Notes under the pieces: generated by a model | Databases searched by the model: none | What the model was told of the DNA's origin: nothing | Seen by the model: the letters and a program-made list of their open reading frames with translations, nothing else | In this document: positions 26,299 through 35,642 of the stretch, piece after piece | How positions within the stretch are numbered: the stretch's first letter is position 1 | Layout: each line of letters opens with the position of its first letter | Position numbers and translations under genes: made by a program | Assembly (NCBI GenBank): GCA_024686085.1 | Contig: JAIBDT010000007.1 | Coordinates: 1-64,000 of the forward strand | DNA length: 64,000 nucleotides | From: Loktanella sp. | GTDB lineage: Bacteria > Pseudomonadota > Alphaproteobacteria > Rhodobacterales > Rhodobacteraceae | Direction: 5' to 3'

Positions 26299-27168
26299 TC
26301 AGCGTTTTTGCCAGAGCGGATGTGCCACGGAATCTTTGCCCCGCCATGCGTATCGCCGCAGAACCTGCCAGTAAGATGTATAGTGGTAGCCCGCGTTGCG
26401 TTGCAGGTATTTGGCCTTATTGGCCGCATAAAGTCGCGGCAATAGATACCATGCGACCCGTGGATGGACGTGATGCACAACGTGTAGGTTATTGTTCAAA
26501 AAGAGCAATCCAAACAGACCTCCACTTTCGACAATGGCGGTACGTTCGCGGCAAGGCCCTGCGGCTTGGTGTTCCAGAAAGGTGCGTAGTTTCAGCAGGG
26601 ACAGCCCGACATAGATACCAAATGCGTAGGTCCAATAACTGGTAGGCGATAGCCAAATCACCCAGATAACCAGCGCCGCTGACGGGATGTGGCCAAGCCA
26701 TTGGATCGCTGTACGCGGGGTGATGGTGCAGGCCTCGGTGTGCAAAAAGCTAACCAGACCAATGATCGGCCCAAGGATCAGCCGTCCGATCAGCGTGTTG
26801 TTTGCAATCAGGATTTTTTGCCACCAGCCCGACAATTGCGCCCAGATGTCTGGATCGAGGTAATTTGTTTCGGGGTCCTCGTAGGGGTCCGTCAAATGCG
26901 GGTCATAGTGATGCGCGAGGTGCGTATCTTTGAACCGCGCGTAGGGGATCAAAATGTTCAGGCTGGGCCAAACCAGTGCCGCGTTGAGGGTCGCGTTGCG
27001 AAACGGGTGTCCGTGCAAGGCTTCGTGTTGAAGCGATGAATGCAGCGTGATGACTGGCCCAAGCAAGGCAAGCGTGACCCATTTTGGCGCGAAAAACAGC
27101 AAAGCCCCCCAAGCGGCGTAGCACGCGATGATCAATGCAAGTGTCGGAATGTCGGTCTGTTTTGCCAT
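26299..27168 (-). CDS. Fatty acid desaturase family protein
   Basis: His boxes HEALHGH, HLAHH, HVVHHVHP. Confidence 0.88.
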   Translation of the reverse strand: MAKQTDIPTLALIIACYAAWGALLFFAPKWVTLALLGPVITLHSSLQHEALHGHPFRNATLNAALVWPSLNILIPYARFKDTHLAHHYDPHLTDPYEDPETNYLDPDIWAQLSGWWQKILIANNTLIGRLILGPIIGLVSFLHTEACTITPRTAIQWLGHIPSAALVIWVIWLSPTSYWTYAFGIYVGLSLLKLRTFLEHQAAGPCRERTAIVESGGLFGLLFLNNNLHVVHHVHPRVAWYLLPRLYAANKAKYLQRNAGYHYTSYWQVLRRYAWRGKDSVAHPLWQKR

Positions 27169-27241
27169 CCTGTTGTGATCGCAGCAGGTGGCTCGTTGCA
27201 CAATTCCTTCAATAGTTCACAAAACGATAAATATGTGATAA

Positions 27242-28111
27242 ATGTCCCCATATATGACAAGCGTAGACAAGAGAGACCGCGCCGCCCTGTTCCGTGACCG
27301 ATTGGCCGCTGCAATTACGCTTGCCGGATCAAACCAAAGTAAGCTTGCACGGGATACTGGCGTGGACAGATCGACACTATCGCAGCTTTTGCGTGACGAA
27401 GGGGCGCGGTTACCAAACGCGCAATTGGTAGCCGCCTGTGCTTCGGCGTTAGGTGTCAGTGCCGATTGGTTGCTAGGGTTGTCGGATTTGCCGCAACAGG
27501 CCGCCGATTTGGTTGCCGCTGCCATGACGATGACCCAAGCGCCGCGCGCTTTGATCGACGAGCATATCTTTACGTGGCACAAAGAGGCCGAGGGCTACAA
27601 AATCAGGCATGTGCCTGCGGGCCTGCCCGATATGGTCAAAACAGATGCGATGTTGCGCTGGGAATACGCGCCATCACTGGGCAAAACCACCGAGCAGGCG
27701 ATTGGCGCCAGTAAGGACCGTTTGGCGTGGATGCAAACCGCGCGGTCAGATTACGAGATCGCTTTTTCCATGTGTGAGCTTAGCAGTTTTGCCAAGGCAG
27801 AAGGCTATTACACGGGCCTACCGCGAGATATCAGATTGGACCAATTGCACCGTATTCGCGATTTGCACGATCAGATGTATCCGTCGATGCGTATTTATCT
27901 CTATGATCAGCGCCAGCTATTTTCTGCCCCTGTCACGGTGTTTGGTCCCTTGTTGGCCGTGATCTATTTGGGGCAAAACTATCTCGTGTTCCGCGACCGC
28001 GACCGCGTGGCAGCCCTGACCAACCATTTTGACGGGCTGGTCCGATCCGCCACCATTTCGCCGCGTGATATGACCGCGCATGTGGATGGACTGATTGTGG
28101 GAATTTCCTAG
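27242..28111 (+). CDS. XRE-type HTH transcriptional regulator with large C-terminal domain
   Basis: SKLARDTGVDRSTLSQLLRDEGARLPNAQLVAACASALGVSADWLLG. Confidence 0.85.
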   Translation: MSPYMTSVDKRDRAALFRDRLAAAITLAGSNQSKLARDTGVDRSTLSQLLRDEGARLPNAQLVAACASALGVSADWLLGLSDLPQQAADLVAAAMTMTQAPRALIDEHIFTWHKEAEGYKIRHVPAGLPDMVKTDAMLRWEYAPSLGKTTEQAIGASKDRLAWMQTARSDYEIAFSMCELSSFAKAEGYYTGLPRDIRLDQLHRIRDLHDQMYPSMRIYLYDQRQLFSAPVTVFGPLLAVIYLGQNYLVFRDRDRVAALTNHFDGLVRSATISPRDMTAHVDGLIVGIS

Positions 28112-28863
28112 ACCTTTGGGTCGGGGTTTTCGGTGTGTCCATCCACGCCGATCACTTGCCCAGACACCATGCGAGACGCCGCTGTTCCTAGAAAAACTGC
28201 CATGTTTGCAACGTCTTGCGCGGTAACAAAGCTGCGCATGGATGTCCCGCTGGCGTATCCGTCATAGACCTGATCCCGGGTCATGCCTTTGGCTGCGGCT
28301 TCGCGTGCAAGCACCCCTTCCATACGGGGTCCTTCAACGGCGCCGGGGCAGATAGCGTTGGCGCGGATCCCGAAGGGTCCAAGTTCCATCGCCACAGTTT
28401 TCATCAATCCAATGATCGCCCACTTTGCCGCCGCATAGGGTGCACGGTTGGGGTAGCCGTAGATCCCTGCGGTGGATGAGGTAAATACAATCGCCCCGCG
28501 TCCTGCAGATTTCATCAGTGGGGCTGCGTATTTGGACGCCAAGAACGCCCCTTCGAGGTTCACAGAGACGCAGCGTTGCCAGTCGGACAAGGCCACGTCT
28601 TCAACCAAGGCCGTTGGTCCTGCGATCCCTGCGTTTGCGCAAAGCACATCCAGTCCGCCTGCCTCGCCGATACGGTCAAAAAGCGCCGCGACGCCTGCCT
28701 CGTTGGATGCATCAAGGCAGGTTGTGGTCCAAGTGGCGGGCGCGGATGACAGCGCATCTGCGTCAACATCGGTGACCCAAACGTCAAAACCTGCCGCGTC
28801 GAACCCTTCGGCCACGGCACGCCCGATGCCTGCCCCACCTGCGGTAATCAGAACGCGGGTCAT
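28108..28863 (-). CDS. SDR family oxidoreductase
   Basis: TAGGAGIGRAVAEGF, NAGIAG, YAAAKWA, GVDGH. Confidence 0.9.
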   Translation of the reverse strand: MTRVLITAGGAGIGRAVAEGFDAAGFDVWVTDVDADALSSAPATWTTTCLDASNEAGVAALFDRIGEAGGLDVLCANAGIAGPTALVEDVALSDWQRCVSVNLEGAFLASKYAAPLMKSAGRGAIVFTSSTAGIYGYPNRAPYAAAKWAIIGLMKTVAMELGPFGIRANAICPGAVEGPRMEGVLAREAAAKGMTRDQVYDGYASGTSMRSFVTAQDVANMAVFLGTAASRMVSGQVIGVDGHTENPDPKV

Positions 28864-30314
28864 TTCACACCGATGGCTTTGCCAGCACCCGCAGGCGTTG
28901 GCAGGGCCGCATGAGCGTCCGCGAGGATCGCCAGCGCTGTCGCGATTTGCGTGGCGGGTTCGGATGCTTTGCGGGTCTCAAGGCTGACGTGGATCAGCAT
29001 GTGTTCGCCTGTGGCCAGCTCGCGGGCGCCTTCATACATCGTGTGGAAAAGATGCATTTTCTTGCCCTCACCCATCAAAACCTGTGTCTCAATATGTATT
29101 TTTGACCCTGCGTGGACTTCGTCGAGGTGCCGGATGTGAGTTTCAGCCGTGAAGTAGCTGCCGCCGCTTGCGATGTAATCCGCGTCACATCCGACGATTT
29201 CCATCAGCCTGTCCGTTGCGTCGCCGAAGGCCTGTAGGTAGCGGGCCTCGTTCATGTGTCCATTGTAGTCAGTCCAGTCGAGAGGCACAGCGCGGCGCAC
29301 TGTCACGACACGCGCGGATGGATCGGTTGGCATCTCGACAGGATCGCCGATGCGCTTGTCCTGCGCATTTAACAAGGCCCCTGCCCCGAAGTCCTGCGCC
29401 TTGAGCCCGCGCAGGATGGTGACAAGGTTATTGTCGCGTGCCCGTTCGAGTTCTCGGATAGTCATGTGCCCTGATTGCGCGTCGGATTGATCTGCGACTT
29501 GGTCGATCAGCTCGTCTGTGAGTTCAGGAACGTCCATCAATTTGGTCCACGGCCATGACAGGCAGGGCCCGAATTGTTCGATAAAGTGCCGCATGCCCGC
29601 CTCGCCGCCTGCAATACGGTAGGTTTCGAACAGCCCCATTTGCGCCCAGCGCAACCCGAACCCGTAGCGGATTGCGTTGTCGATTTCTTCGGTGGTGGCG
29701 ATGCCGTCTTTGATCAGCCACAGCGCCTCGCGCCAGACGGCCTCGAGGAACCGGTCGGCGATATGGGCGTCGATTTCGGCGCGCACGTGCAGCGGGAACA
29801 TGCCAATTTCGGTCAGGATGTCTTTTGCCCGTGCGATCATTTCAGGCGCATTCGCATCCGTTGGCACAAGTTCGATCAGCGGCAAAAGGTAGACCGGATT
29901 GAACGGATGTGTGACGACGATTTGCTCGGGACGTGTCGCACAGACCTGCAATTCAGAAGGCTTAAAGCCGCTGGTGGAAGACCCGATAATGGCGTCCGCA
30001 GAGCAGTGTACTTGCAGGGTTTGGTAGACTTTGCGCTTCAACTCTAGCCGCTCTGGCACGCTTTCTTGAATCCACGTCACACCCGCAACAGCCTCAGACA
30101 TGGTCTCGTGAAAGCTTAAGACGCCCTCGTCCGGCAGGGCCACATCAGACAATCCGGGAAGTGATCTGCGTGCGTTATCAATGACTTCGCCGATTTTGCG
30201 TTGCGCTTCGGGGTCGGGGTCAAAGACCCGAACATCCCAGCCCATCAATAAGAACCGTGCTGCCCAGCCACCACCAATGACCCCGCCGCCGATAATGGCT
30301 GCCGATTTGCCCAT
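28860..30314 (-). CDS. lcdH: Carnitine 3-dehydrogenase fused to hotdog thioesterase (betainyl-CoA thioesterase type)
   Basis: IIGGGVIGGGWAARF Rossmann, HPFNPVYLLPLIELV; C-terminal LDWTDYNGHMNEARYLQAFGDATD hotdog. Confidence 0.85.
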   Translation of the reverse strand: MGKSAAIIGGGVIGGGWAARFLLMGWDVRVFDPDPEAQRKIGEVIDNARRSLPGLSDVALPDEGVLSFHETMSEAVAGVTWIQESVPERLELKRKVYQTLQVHCSADAIIGSSTSGFKPSELQVCATRPEQIVVTHPFNPVYLLPLIELVPTDANAPEMIARAKDILTEIGMFPLHVRAEIDAHIADRFLEAVWREALWLIKDGIATTEEIDNAIRYGFGLRWAQMGLFETYRIAGGEAGMRHFIEQFGPCLSWPWTKLMDVPELTDELIDQVADQSDAQSGHMTIRELERARDNNLVTILRGLKAQDFGAGALLNAQDKRIGDPVEMPTDPSARVVTVRRAVPLDWTDYNGHMNEARYLQAFGDATDRLMEIVGCDADYIASGGSYFTAETHIRHLDEVHAGSKIHIETQVLMGEGKKMHLFHTMYEGARELATGEHMLIHVSLETRKASEPATQIATALAILADAHAALPTPAGAGKAIGVK

Positions 30315-30339
30315 CGTAATTCCCCTAGTTCATGTTGTG

Positions 30340-30636
30340 TTACGCGTCAGGCGCCGCTGCTGCGGGTTTGTTCTGCGTTGGATGTTGAAATTCATCCGCA
30401 GGCACAGGTGCGCGGATCACGTTTGGATCGCAAGCTGTCATCGGGCTGCCTGCATCGCGGATAATCAACCCGCCTTTTGCGCGGCACTGTTCGAACGTCA
30501 TCGACGATCCGATCACCAGAAATTCGCGGAACGAACTACTGCCAGCGCTGGAGGCGCCCCCAATTGATGCTGATTGCATCGCGGTTTCATCACAGGCTGC
30601 CAACGCCAACACACACCCAAAAACGACTCGCTTCAT
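30340..30636 (-). CDS. Small putative lipoprotein
   Basis: Lipobox VLALAAC; operon position. Confidence 0.6.
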   Translation of the reverse strand: MKRVVFGCVLALAACDETAMQSASIGGASSAGSSSFREFLVIGSSMTFEQCRAKGGLIIRDAGSPMTACDPNVIRAPVPADEFQHPTQNKPAAAAPDA

Positions 30637-31178
30637 TGCGGCACCTCCATTAATTTGGACAGATCATAGCCGTTAAAGTCCAGAACTTCACGTGCTGCGT
30701 TCAATCTATCGCGTGGAATCTGTGGATCGCGGTTCAAAATCCACCCCGAGCGCCCGTTTGGCGCACCAACAACCGCAGTTCTGTATCCTTCATCGACCCA
30801 AAGCACCCAATAGTCGGATGCTCCGAATGGCACGGATGGAAAGCTGACCTTAAGCCGGCCTGGCCCTACGATTTCGGCGCTGCCTTTGATCTCGGATTTA
30901 GTTGATCCATCGGGGTTCCGGCATGTGTTAAACACCGAAATGTTCCCGTCGCCTTGCATCGCATATTCTGCGGTGACTTTCACGCAGCCGACTTCGAACG
31001 GCACGGGGTAGCGTGCCACTTCATACCATGTCCCAAGGTAGCGGGCTGGGTCGAACACTGCTTTTGACGCGATTGGCACGGATGTGTCGCGGTAAACTTC
31101 GAACAACCCGCCGACCTTTTCGTTTGGCAAAGGCGTGCCGCAGGCAGCAAGCAGCAAGAGCCCGACAAGCGCCCTCAT
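30633..31178 (-). CDS. Bacterial lipocalin (Blc-like), lipoprotein signal
   Basis: LLLAAC lipobox, YLGTWYEVARYPVPFEVGC, ASDYWVLWVDEGYRTAVVGAPNGRSGWILNRDPQI. Confidence 0.88.
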   Translation of the reverse strand: MRALVGLLLLAACGTPLPNEKVGGLFEVYRDTSVPIASKAVFDPARYLGTWYEVARYPVPFEVGCVKVTAEYAMQGDGNISVFNTCRNPDGSTKSEIKGSAEIVGPGRLKVSFPSVPFGASDYWVLWVDEGYRTAVVGAPNGRSGWILNRDPQIPRDRLNAAREVLDFNGYDLSKLMEVPQ

Positions 31179-32089
31179 GTCGCGACCGGCGCACGTTTGG
31201 TCAGACCCAGCTTTTCGCGGACCTCTGCAGGTGTGATGATCCGCGCCCCAAGGTTTTCCACGATGTTTGCCGCCCTTTCTACAAGCTGCGCGTTCGTGGC
31301 CAAGACCCCCCGATCCAGCATCAAGTTGTCCTCTAACCCGACCCGCACGTTGCCCCCTGCCAGCACGGATGCGGCCACATAAGGCATTTGCGACCGGCCC
31401 AGACCGAAGGCGCTGAACGTCCAGTCGTCGGGCACGTTATTGACCATTGCCATGAACGTGTTGAGATCATCAGGCGCGCCCCAAGGCACGCCCATGCACA
31501 GTTGCACAAGTGCGTTTTTCTCAAGCACGCCGTCTTTGACCAGTTGTTTTGCATACCAAAGGTGGCCTGTGTCAAAGGCTTCGATCTCGGGTTTGACGCC
31601 CAGCGCCGTCATCATTGCCCCCATCGCGGTCAGCATGCCCGGCGTGTTGGTCATGACATAATCAGCTTCGGCGAAATTCATCGTCCCGCAATCAAGCGTG
31701 CAGATTTCGGGCAAGCATTCGGCGATATGGGCGACCCGTTCGGTGGCCCCCGCCATGTCGGTGCCAGCCGCTGTTGGAAAAGGTGCCTCGGACGAACCAA
31801 AGATAATATCGCCGCCCATGCCCGCCGTCAGGTTCAGCACGACGTCCACCTCGGCGTCGCGTACCCGATCAGTCAGTTCGCGGTAGAGCGCCAAATCACG
31901 TGATGGTGCACCTGTTTCGGGGTCGCGCACGTGGCAATGCACTACGGCTGCCCCTGCTTTTGCTGCGTCAATCGCGCTATCGGCGATCTGTTTGGGCGAG
32001 CGCGGCACGTGGGGGCTGCGGTCTTGGGTGCTACCTGAACCGGTTACCGCACAGGTGATGAAAACCTCACGGTTCATTTCTAATGGCAT
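31175..32089 (-). CDS. BKACE family (beta-keto acid cleavage; dehydrocarnitine cleavage) enzyme
   Basis: MPLEMNREVFITCAVTGSGSTQDRSPHVPRSPKQIADSAIDAAKAGAAVVHCHVRDPETG. Confidence 0.88.
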   Translation of the reverse strand: MPLEMNREVFITCAVTGSGSTQDRSPHVPRSPKQIADSAIDAAKAGAAVVHCHVRDPETGAPSRDLALYRELTDRVRDAEVDVVLNLTAGMGGDIIFGSSEAPFPTAAGTDMAGATERVAHIAECLPEICTLDCGTMNFAEADYVMTNTPGMLTAMGAMMTALGVKPEIEAFDTGHLWYAKQLVKDGVLEKNALVQLCMGVPWGAPDDLNTFMAMVNNVPDDWTFSAFGLGRSQMPYVAASVLAGGNVRVGLEDNLMLDRGVLATNAQLVERAANIVENLGARIITPAEVREKLGLTKRAPVAT

Positions 32090-32207
32090 GTCGTCCCCCT
32101 TATGTGTTGGGGTGAGGTTGTGCGATTCCCTGCGTGGTGGCAAGAACCGCCAGCGACATCTTTGTGATAAATCGTGCATCTTAAGACCCAAGCCAAGGAC
32201 CGACCAA

Positions 32208-32654
32208 ATGCGTGTAACCCCTGCACAGCCCACAGATTTGCCGCGCATTCATGAGATGATCACGGCCCTATCCGCATTTCACGGCGATATCGCGACGGTG
32301 ACATTGCCCCAGTTGGAACAGGCTTTGTTCACCTCTGGCCTATCGACTGCCTTGCTTGCTTATGACGCTGATCTGGTGGTCGGGTATGCGGGGCTGAACT
32401 TTACGATTGCCCTGCACACGGGCGCGCCGCGCATTGATATTCATCATCTTTATGTCGACAAAGACCATCGCACCAAAGGTGTTGGCCGCGCGCTGATTTC
32501 AGCCGCCAGCGCAATTGCCCGCGAAAAAGGGGCGCAGGGAATGACGATTGGCACCGATCCAAAGAACCGATCCGCCCAAGCCGCCTATCGCGCGATGGGC
32601 CTGCACGAGATCACTGATGCAGGCCCAAGGTTTTGGATACCCGTTGATCAGTAG
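32208..32654 (+). CDS. GNAT family N-acetyltransferase
   Basis: IDIHHLYVDKDHRTKGVGRALISAASAIAREKGAQ, AAYRAMGL. Confidence 0.88.
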   Translation: MRVTPAQPTDLPRIHEMITALSAFHGDIATVTLPQLEQALFTSGLSTALLAYDADLVVGYAGLNFTIALHTGAPRIDIHHLYVDKDHRTKGVGRALISAASAIAREKGAQGMTIGTDPKNRSAQAAYRAMGLHEITDAGPRFWIPVDQ

Positions 32655-33691
32655 GGCATCGGGTTGGCGCGGTGCAGCGCGTCGATTTCGCTGATCAAGT
32701 CGGCAGAAAGCGTCACGTCTTTGCCTGCCAGAATATGTGCAAGCTGATCAGATGTTGTCGCCCCAAAGATCGCCGAGACCGCAAACGGCCGCGTGTGCTG
32801 CCACGCAAGCGCCATGTGCACAGGGTCAATGCCGTGTTTGGCGGCAAGGTCTACATAGCTTTGCGCGATGGGCAAGGTGCGCGGGGTCATACGACCGCCG
32901 AGTTCTGGTCCGATCGACATGCGGCTGCCTGCTGGCACCGCCCCGCCGTTGTATTTTCCCGTCAAAAGCCCACAGGCCAATGGCGAGAAAGCCAAAAGCG
33001 TCACGTCCTCGTTCACTGCCATTTCAGCCATGTCGGTATCATAGAGGCGGCACATTAAAGAGTATTCGTTTTGCACCGACGCCATGCGCGGCAGCCCTGC
33101 GGCCTCGGCGCAATCGATCCATTTTGTCATGCCCCATGTGCTTTCATTGGACATCCCAATGGCGCGAATTTTGCCTGCCTTGACGGCTGCATCGAGCGCG
33201 CCCAGAACGTCCATCATATGATCAAGCGTTTGCTGGCGGTCTTGCTGCGACGGATCAAACGTCCAGTTTTGCCGGAACATATAAGACCCGCGCATCGGCC
33301 AGTGCATTTGGTAAAGGTCGATCACATCTGTTTGCAGGCGCGCAAGCGAGGTTTCAATCGCCGCCGTGATGACCTTGCCATCATAGCCTTGCCCGTCACG
33401 CACCCAACCCGGGTTGTCGCCTGACACTTTGGTCGCGATTACCACCTCGTCGCGTCGCCCGTTTGCGGCCAGCCAGTTGCCGATAATTTTCTCGGAAAGG
33501 CCCACAGTTTCAGCACGGATCGGGTTGACTGGATACATTTCGGCGGTGTCGATAAAGTTCAGCCCCGCATCAAGCGACATGTCGATTTGCCGGTGCGCGT
33601 CGTCCTGCGGTGTTTGGTTACCAAACGTCATTGTGCCAAGGCACAGGTCGGTGATGTCGATATCGGTACGGCCGAGTTTGATCGTTTTCAT
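32648..33691 (-). CDS. Aldo/keto reductase
   Basis: MKTIKLGRTDIDITDLCLGTMTFGNQT, FIDTAEMYPV, DLYQMHWP. Confidence 0.9.
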   Translation of the reverse strand: MKTIKLGRTDIDITDLCLGTMTFGNQTPQDDAHRQIDMSLDAGLNFIDTAEMYPVNPIRAETVGLSEKIIGNWLAANGRRDEVVIATKVSGDNPGWVRDGQGYDGKVITAAIETSLARLQTDVIDLYQMHWPMRGSYMFRQNWTFDPSQQDRQQTLDHMMDVLGALDAAVKAGKIRAIGMSNESTWGMTKWIDCAEAAGLPRMASVQNEYSLMCRLYDTDMAEMAVNEDVTLLAFSPLACGLLTGKYNGGAVPAGSRMSIGPELGGRMTPRTLPIAQSYVDLAAKHGIDPVHMALAWQHTRPFAVSAIFGATTSDQLAHILAGKDVTLSADLISEIDALHRANPMPY

Positions 33692-33817
33692 GTCGAGTCC
33701 CTTATCCAGATTTGCCAACAACCTAGCGACGTGCAACCTGATGGCAAGGTTCAAGAAGTTGCCGCCCGTGTCGTTTTGGGCATTGCAACGCCAAGCATCC
33801 CCGCGCAGGGTCAAAAA

Positions 33818-35053
33818 ATGCGGATGATGATGACCTTTAGTGCACTTTTCATGTCGGTTGCTTTGCTGCAACTGTCCTCAGGCGGTGTCGGCCCGCTGGA
33901 TGCGCTGACCGGCTTGTCGCAAGGGTTTAGCTCTAGTGAGGTCGGCTTTTTGGGGTCGGCTCATTTCTTTGGCTTCTTTATCGGCTGTTGGTGGGCGCCG
34001 CGCCTGATGGGCAGTGTTGGCCATAGCCGCGCCTATGCCAGTTTCACTGCATTGGGGGCGATTGGACTGGCCGCGCATGTTCTGATCACAGACCCGCTGT
34101 TTTGGGCCTTGTTCCGCGTCGCATCAGGTGTGTGTGTCGCAGGGTGCTATACGGTGATCGAGGCGTGGTTGCAGGCCAAAGTCACCAACGAGACCCGTGG
34201 CCGCGCGATGGGCAGCTACCGTATTGTGGATATGAGCGCGTCTTTTGTCGCCCAGTTCATGATCGGCTCCCTGGCCGATATGCCCACCTATATTGCCTAT
34301 AATCTGTTGACGATCCTGTGCTGTGCCGCGATTTTCCCGCTGACGCTGACCAAAGCGACGCAGCCTGTCACGCCGACCGCGATGCGCTTGCGTCCGATGA
34401 TCGCGTGGCGTGCGTCCCCCTTGGCTGTCGCGGGCGTTCTGGTTGCCGCTTTGTCGAGTGCGGCTTTCCGTATGGTGGGACCGATTTACGGCCAAGAGGT
34501 CGGTTTGGCGGCCAGCCAGATCGGGTATTTCCTAGCCGCCTTTGTCGCCGGCGGTGCGGTGGCGCAGTACCCTGTGGGGTGGCTTGCGGATAAATACGAC
34601 CGTCGCTGGGTGTTGATCGGCTTGTCGATTGCCGCGATCATCGCCTGCATGATAACGGTCGCCTCGGCCACGATGGGCACGTTTGCCGTTATGGCCGCAG
34701 CAACCCTGTTTGGCCTGACCACGTTTCCGGTCTATTCCGTGGCGACGGCCCACGCCCATGACTTTGTATCATCAGAGGACCGCGTGGAGCTGTCAGCGGC
34801 TTTGATGTTTTTCTACGCCGTGGGCGCGATTGCAGCGCCTTATACGTCGTCCAGCCTGATTGCATGGTATGGTCCGACGGCCCTGTTTACGTTTATCTCG
34901 GGCGGGCATCTGTTGTTGGTGATCTTTGGCTTGGGCCGGATGCGCGTGCGCCAAGCACCAGCGCAGCGGACGCGTTATATCTACGCGCCGCGCACCAGTT
35001 TTCTTGTGGGGCGGCTACTGGGACGCAGCCGCGACAAGGATCAGAACGAATAG
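33818..35053 (+). CDS. MFS transporter (YcaD-like)
   Basis: 12-TM pattern, GSAHFFGFFIGCWWAPRLMGSVGHSRAYASF, GWLADKYDRRWV. Confidence 0.85.
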   Translation: MRMMMTFSALFMSVALLQLSSGGVGPLDALTGLSQGFSSSEVGFLGSAHFFGFFIGCWWAPRLMGSVGHSRAYASFTALGAIGLAAHVLITDPLFWALFRVASGVCVAGCYTVIEAWLQAKVTNETRGRAMGSYRIVDMSASFVAQFMIGSLADMPTYIAYNLLTILCCAAIFPLTLTKATQPVTPTAMRLRPMIAWRASPLAVAGVLVAALSSAAFRMVGPIYGQEVGLAASQIGYFLAAFVAGGAVAQYPVGWLADKYDRRWVLIGLSIAAIIACMITVASATMGTFAVMAAATLFGLTTFPVYSVATAHAHDFVSSEDRVELSAALMFFYAVGAIAAPYTSSSLIAWYGPTALFTFISGGHLLLVIFGLGRMRVRQAPAQRTRYIYAPRTSFLVGRLLGRSRDKDQNE

Positions 35054-35502
35054 ATCGCAGCGACCCGCGTTGTTGTGACGTTGGTGCCATAGTCATCCAT
35101 CATATCGCGGATTACTTCACCGCGCAGATCAAGCGCGTTTGTGACTGGCACTTGCACGCCTAGGCCGTAGTTGTAGCCCGTGTAATTCAGTGCACCGGCG
35201 TCGTAGCGTGTGCCGCCGACGGAGGCCAGCGCCGTCATCGATCCAAAGTCGTAAGACCCGATCAGGCGCAAACGCGCCGTGTCATAGTCTCCGCCAAAGG
35301 TCGCGGCGGCCCCGTATTCGGCCTCTGCCCCCAGCGCCAAAACGCCCATGTCGTAGGCCCCGCCGAACAGCAGTGTCGCTGCCGTTTGGCTGTCGCCCGC
35401 ATGTGGTGTACCGTAGTCGAACGCCACACCTGCGTAGATGTCTTGTGCGTGTGCCGTGCTACCCATAAGGGCAACCGCGATTGCGATTGTTGAGATTTTC
35501 AT
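35041..35502 (-). CDS. Small outer-membrane beta-barrel-like protein
   Basis: Signal [20 protein letters not shown], alternating beta pattern, C-terminal aromatic (YSF). Confidence 0.7.
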   Translation of the reverse strand: MKISTIAIAVALMGSTAHAQDIYAGVAFDYGTPHAGDSQTAATLLFGGAYDMGVLALGAEAEYGAAATFGGDYDTARLRLIGSYDFGSMTALASVGGTRYDAGALNYTGYNYGLGVQVPVTNALDLRGEVIRDMMDDYGTNVTTTRVAAIYSF

Positions 35503-35642
35503 GTTTTGCCTCGTTTTATTGCTCGATTTTTTCTAATTCTAAGCCTTTTGCCCATGTTTTTCCAGCCACTTTGCGCCACACATCTGGCAACCAGCGGAAA
35601 CCCCCGCTAGAACGTGCCAAGACTTTACAAGGAAGCATCCCG

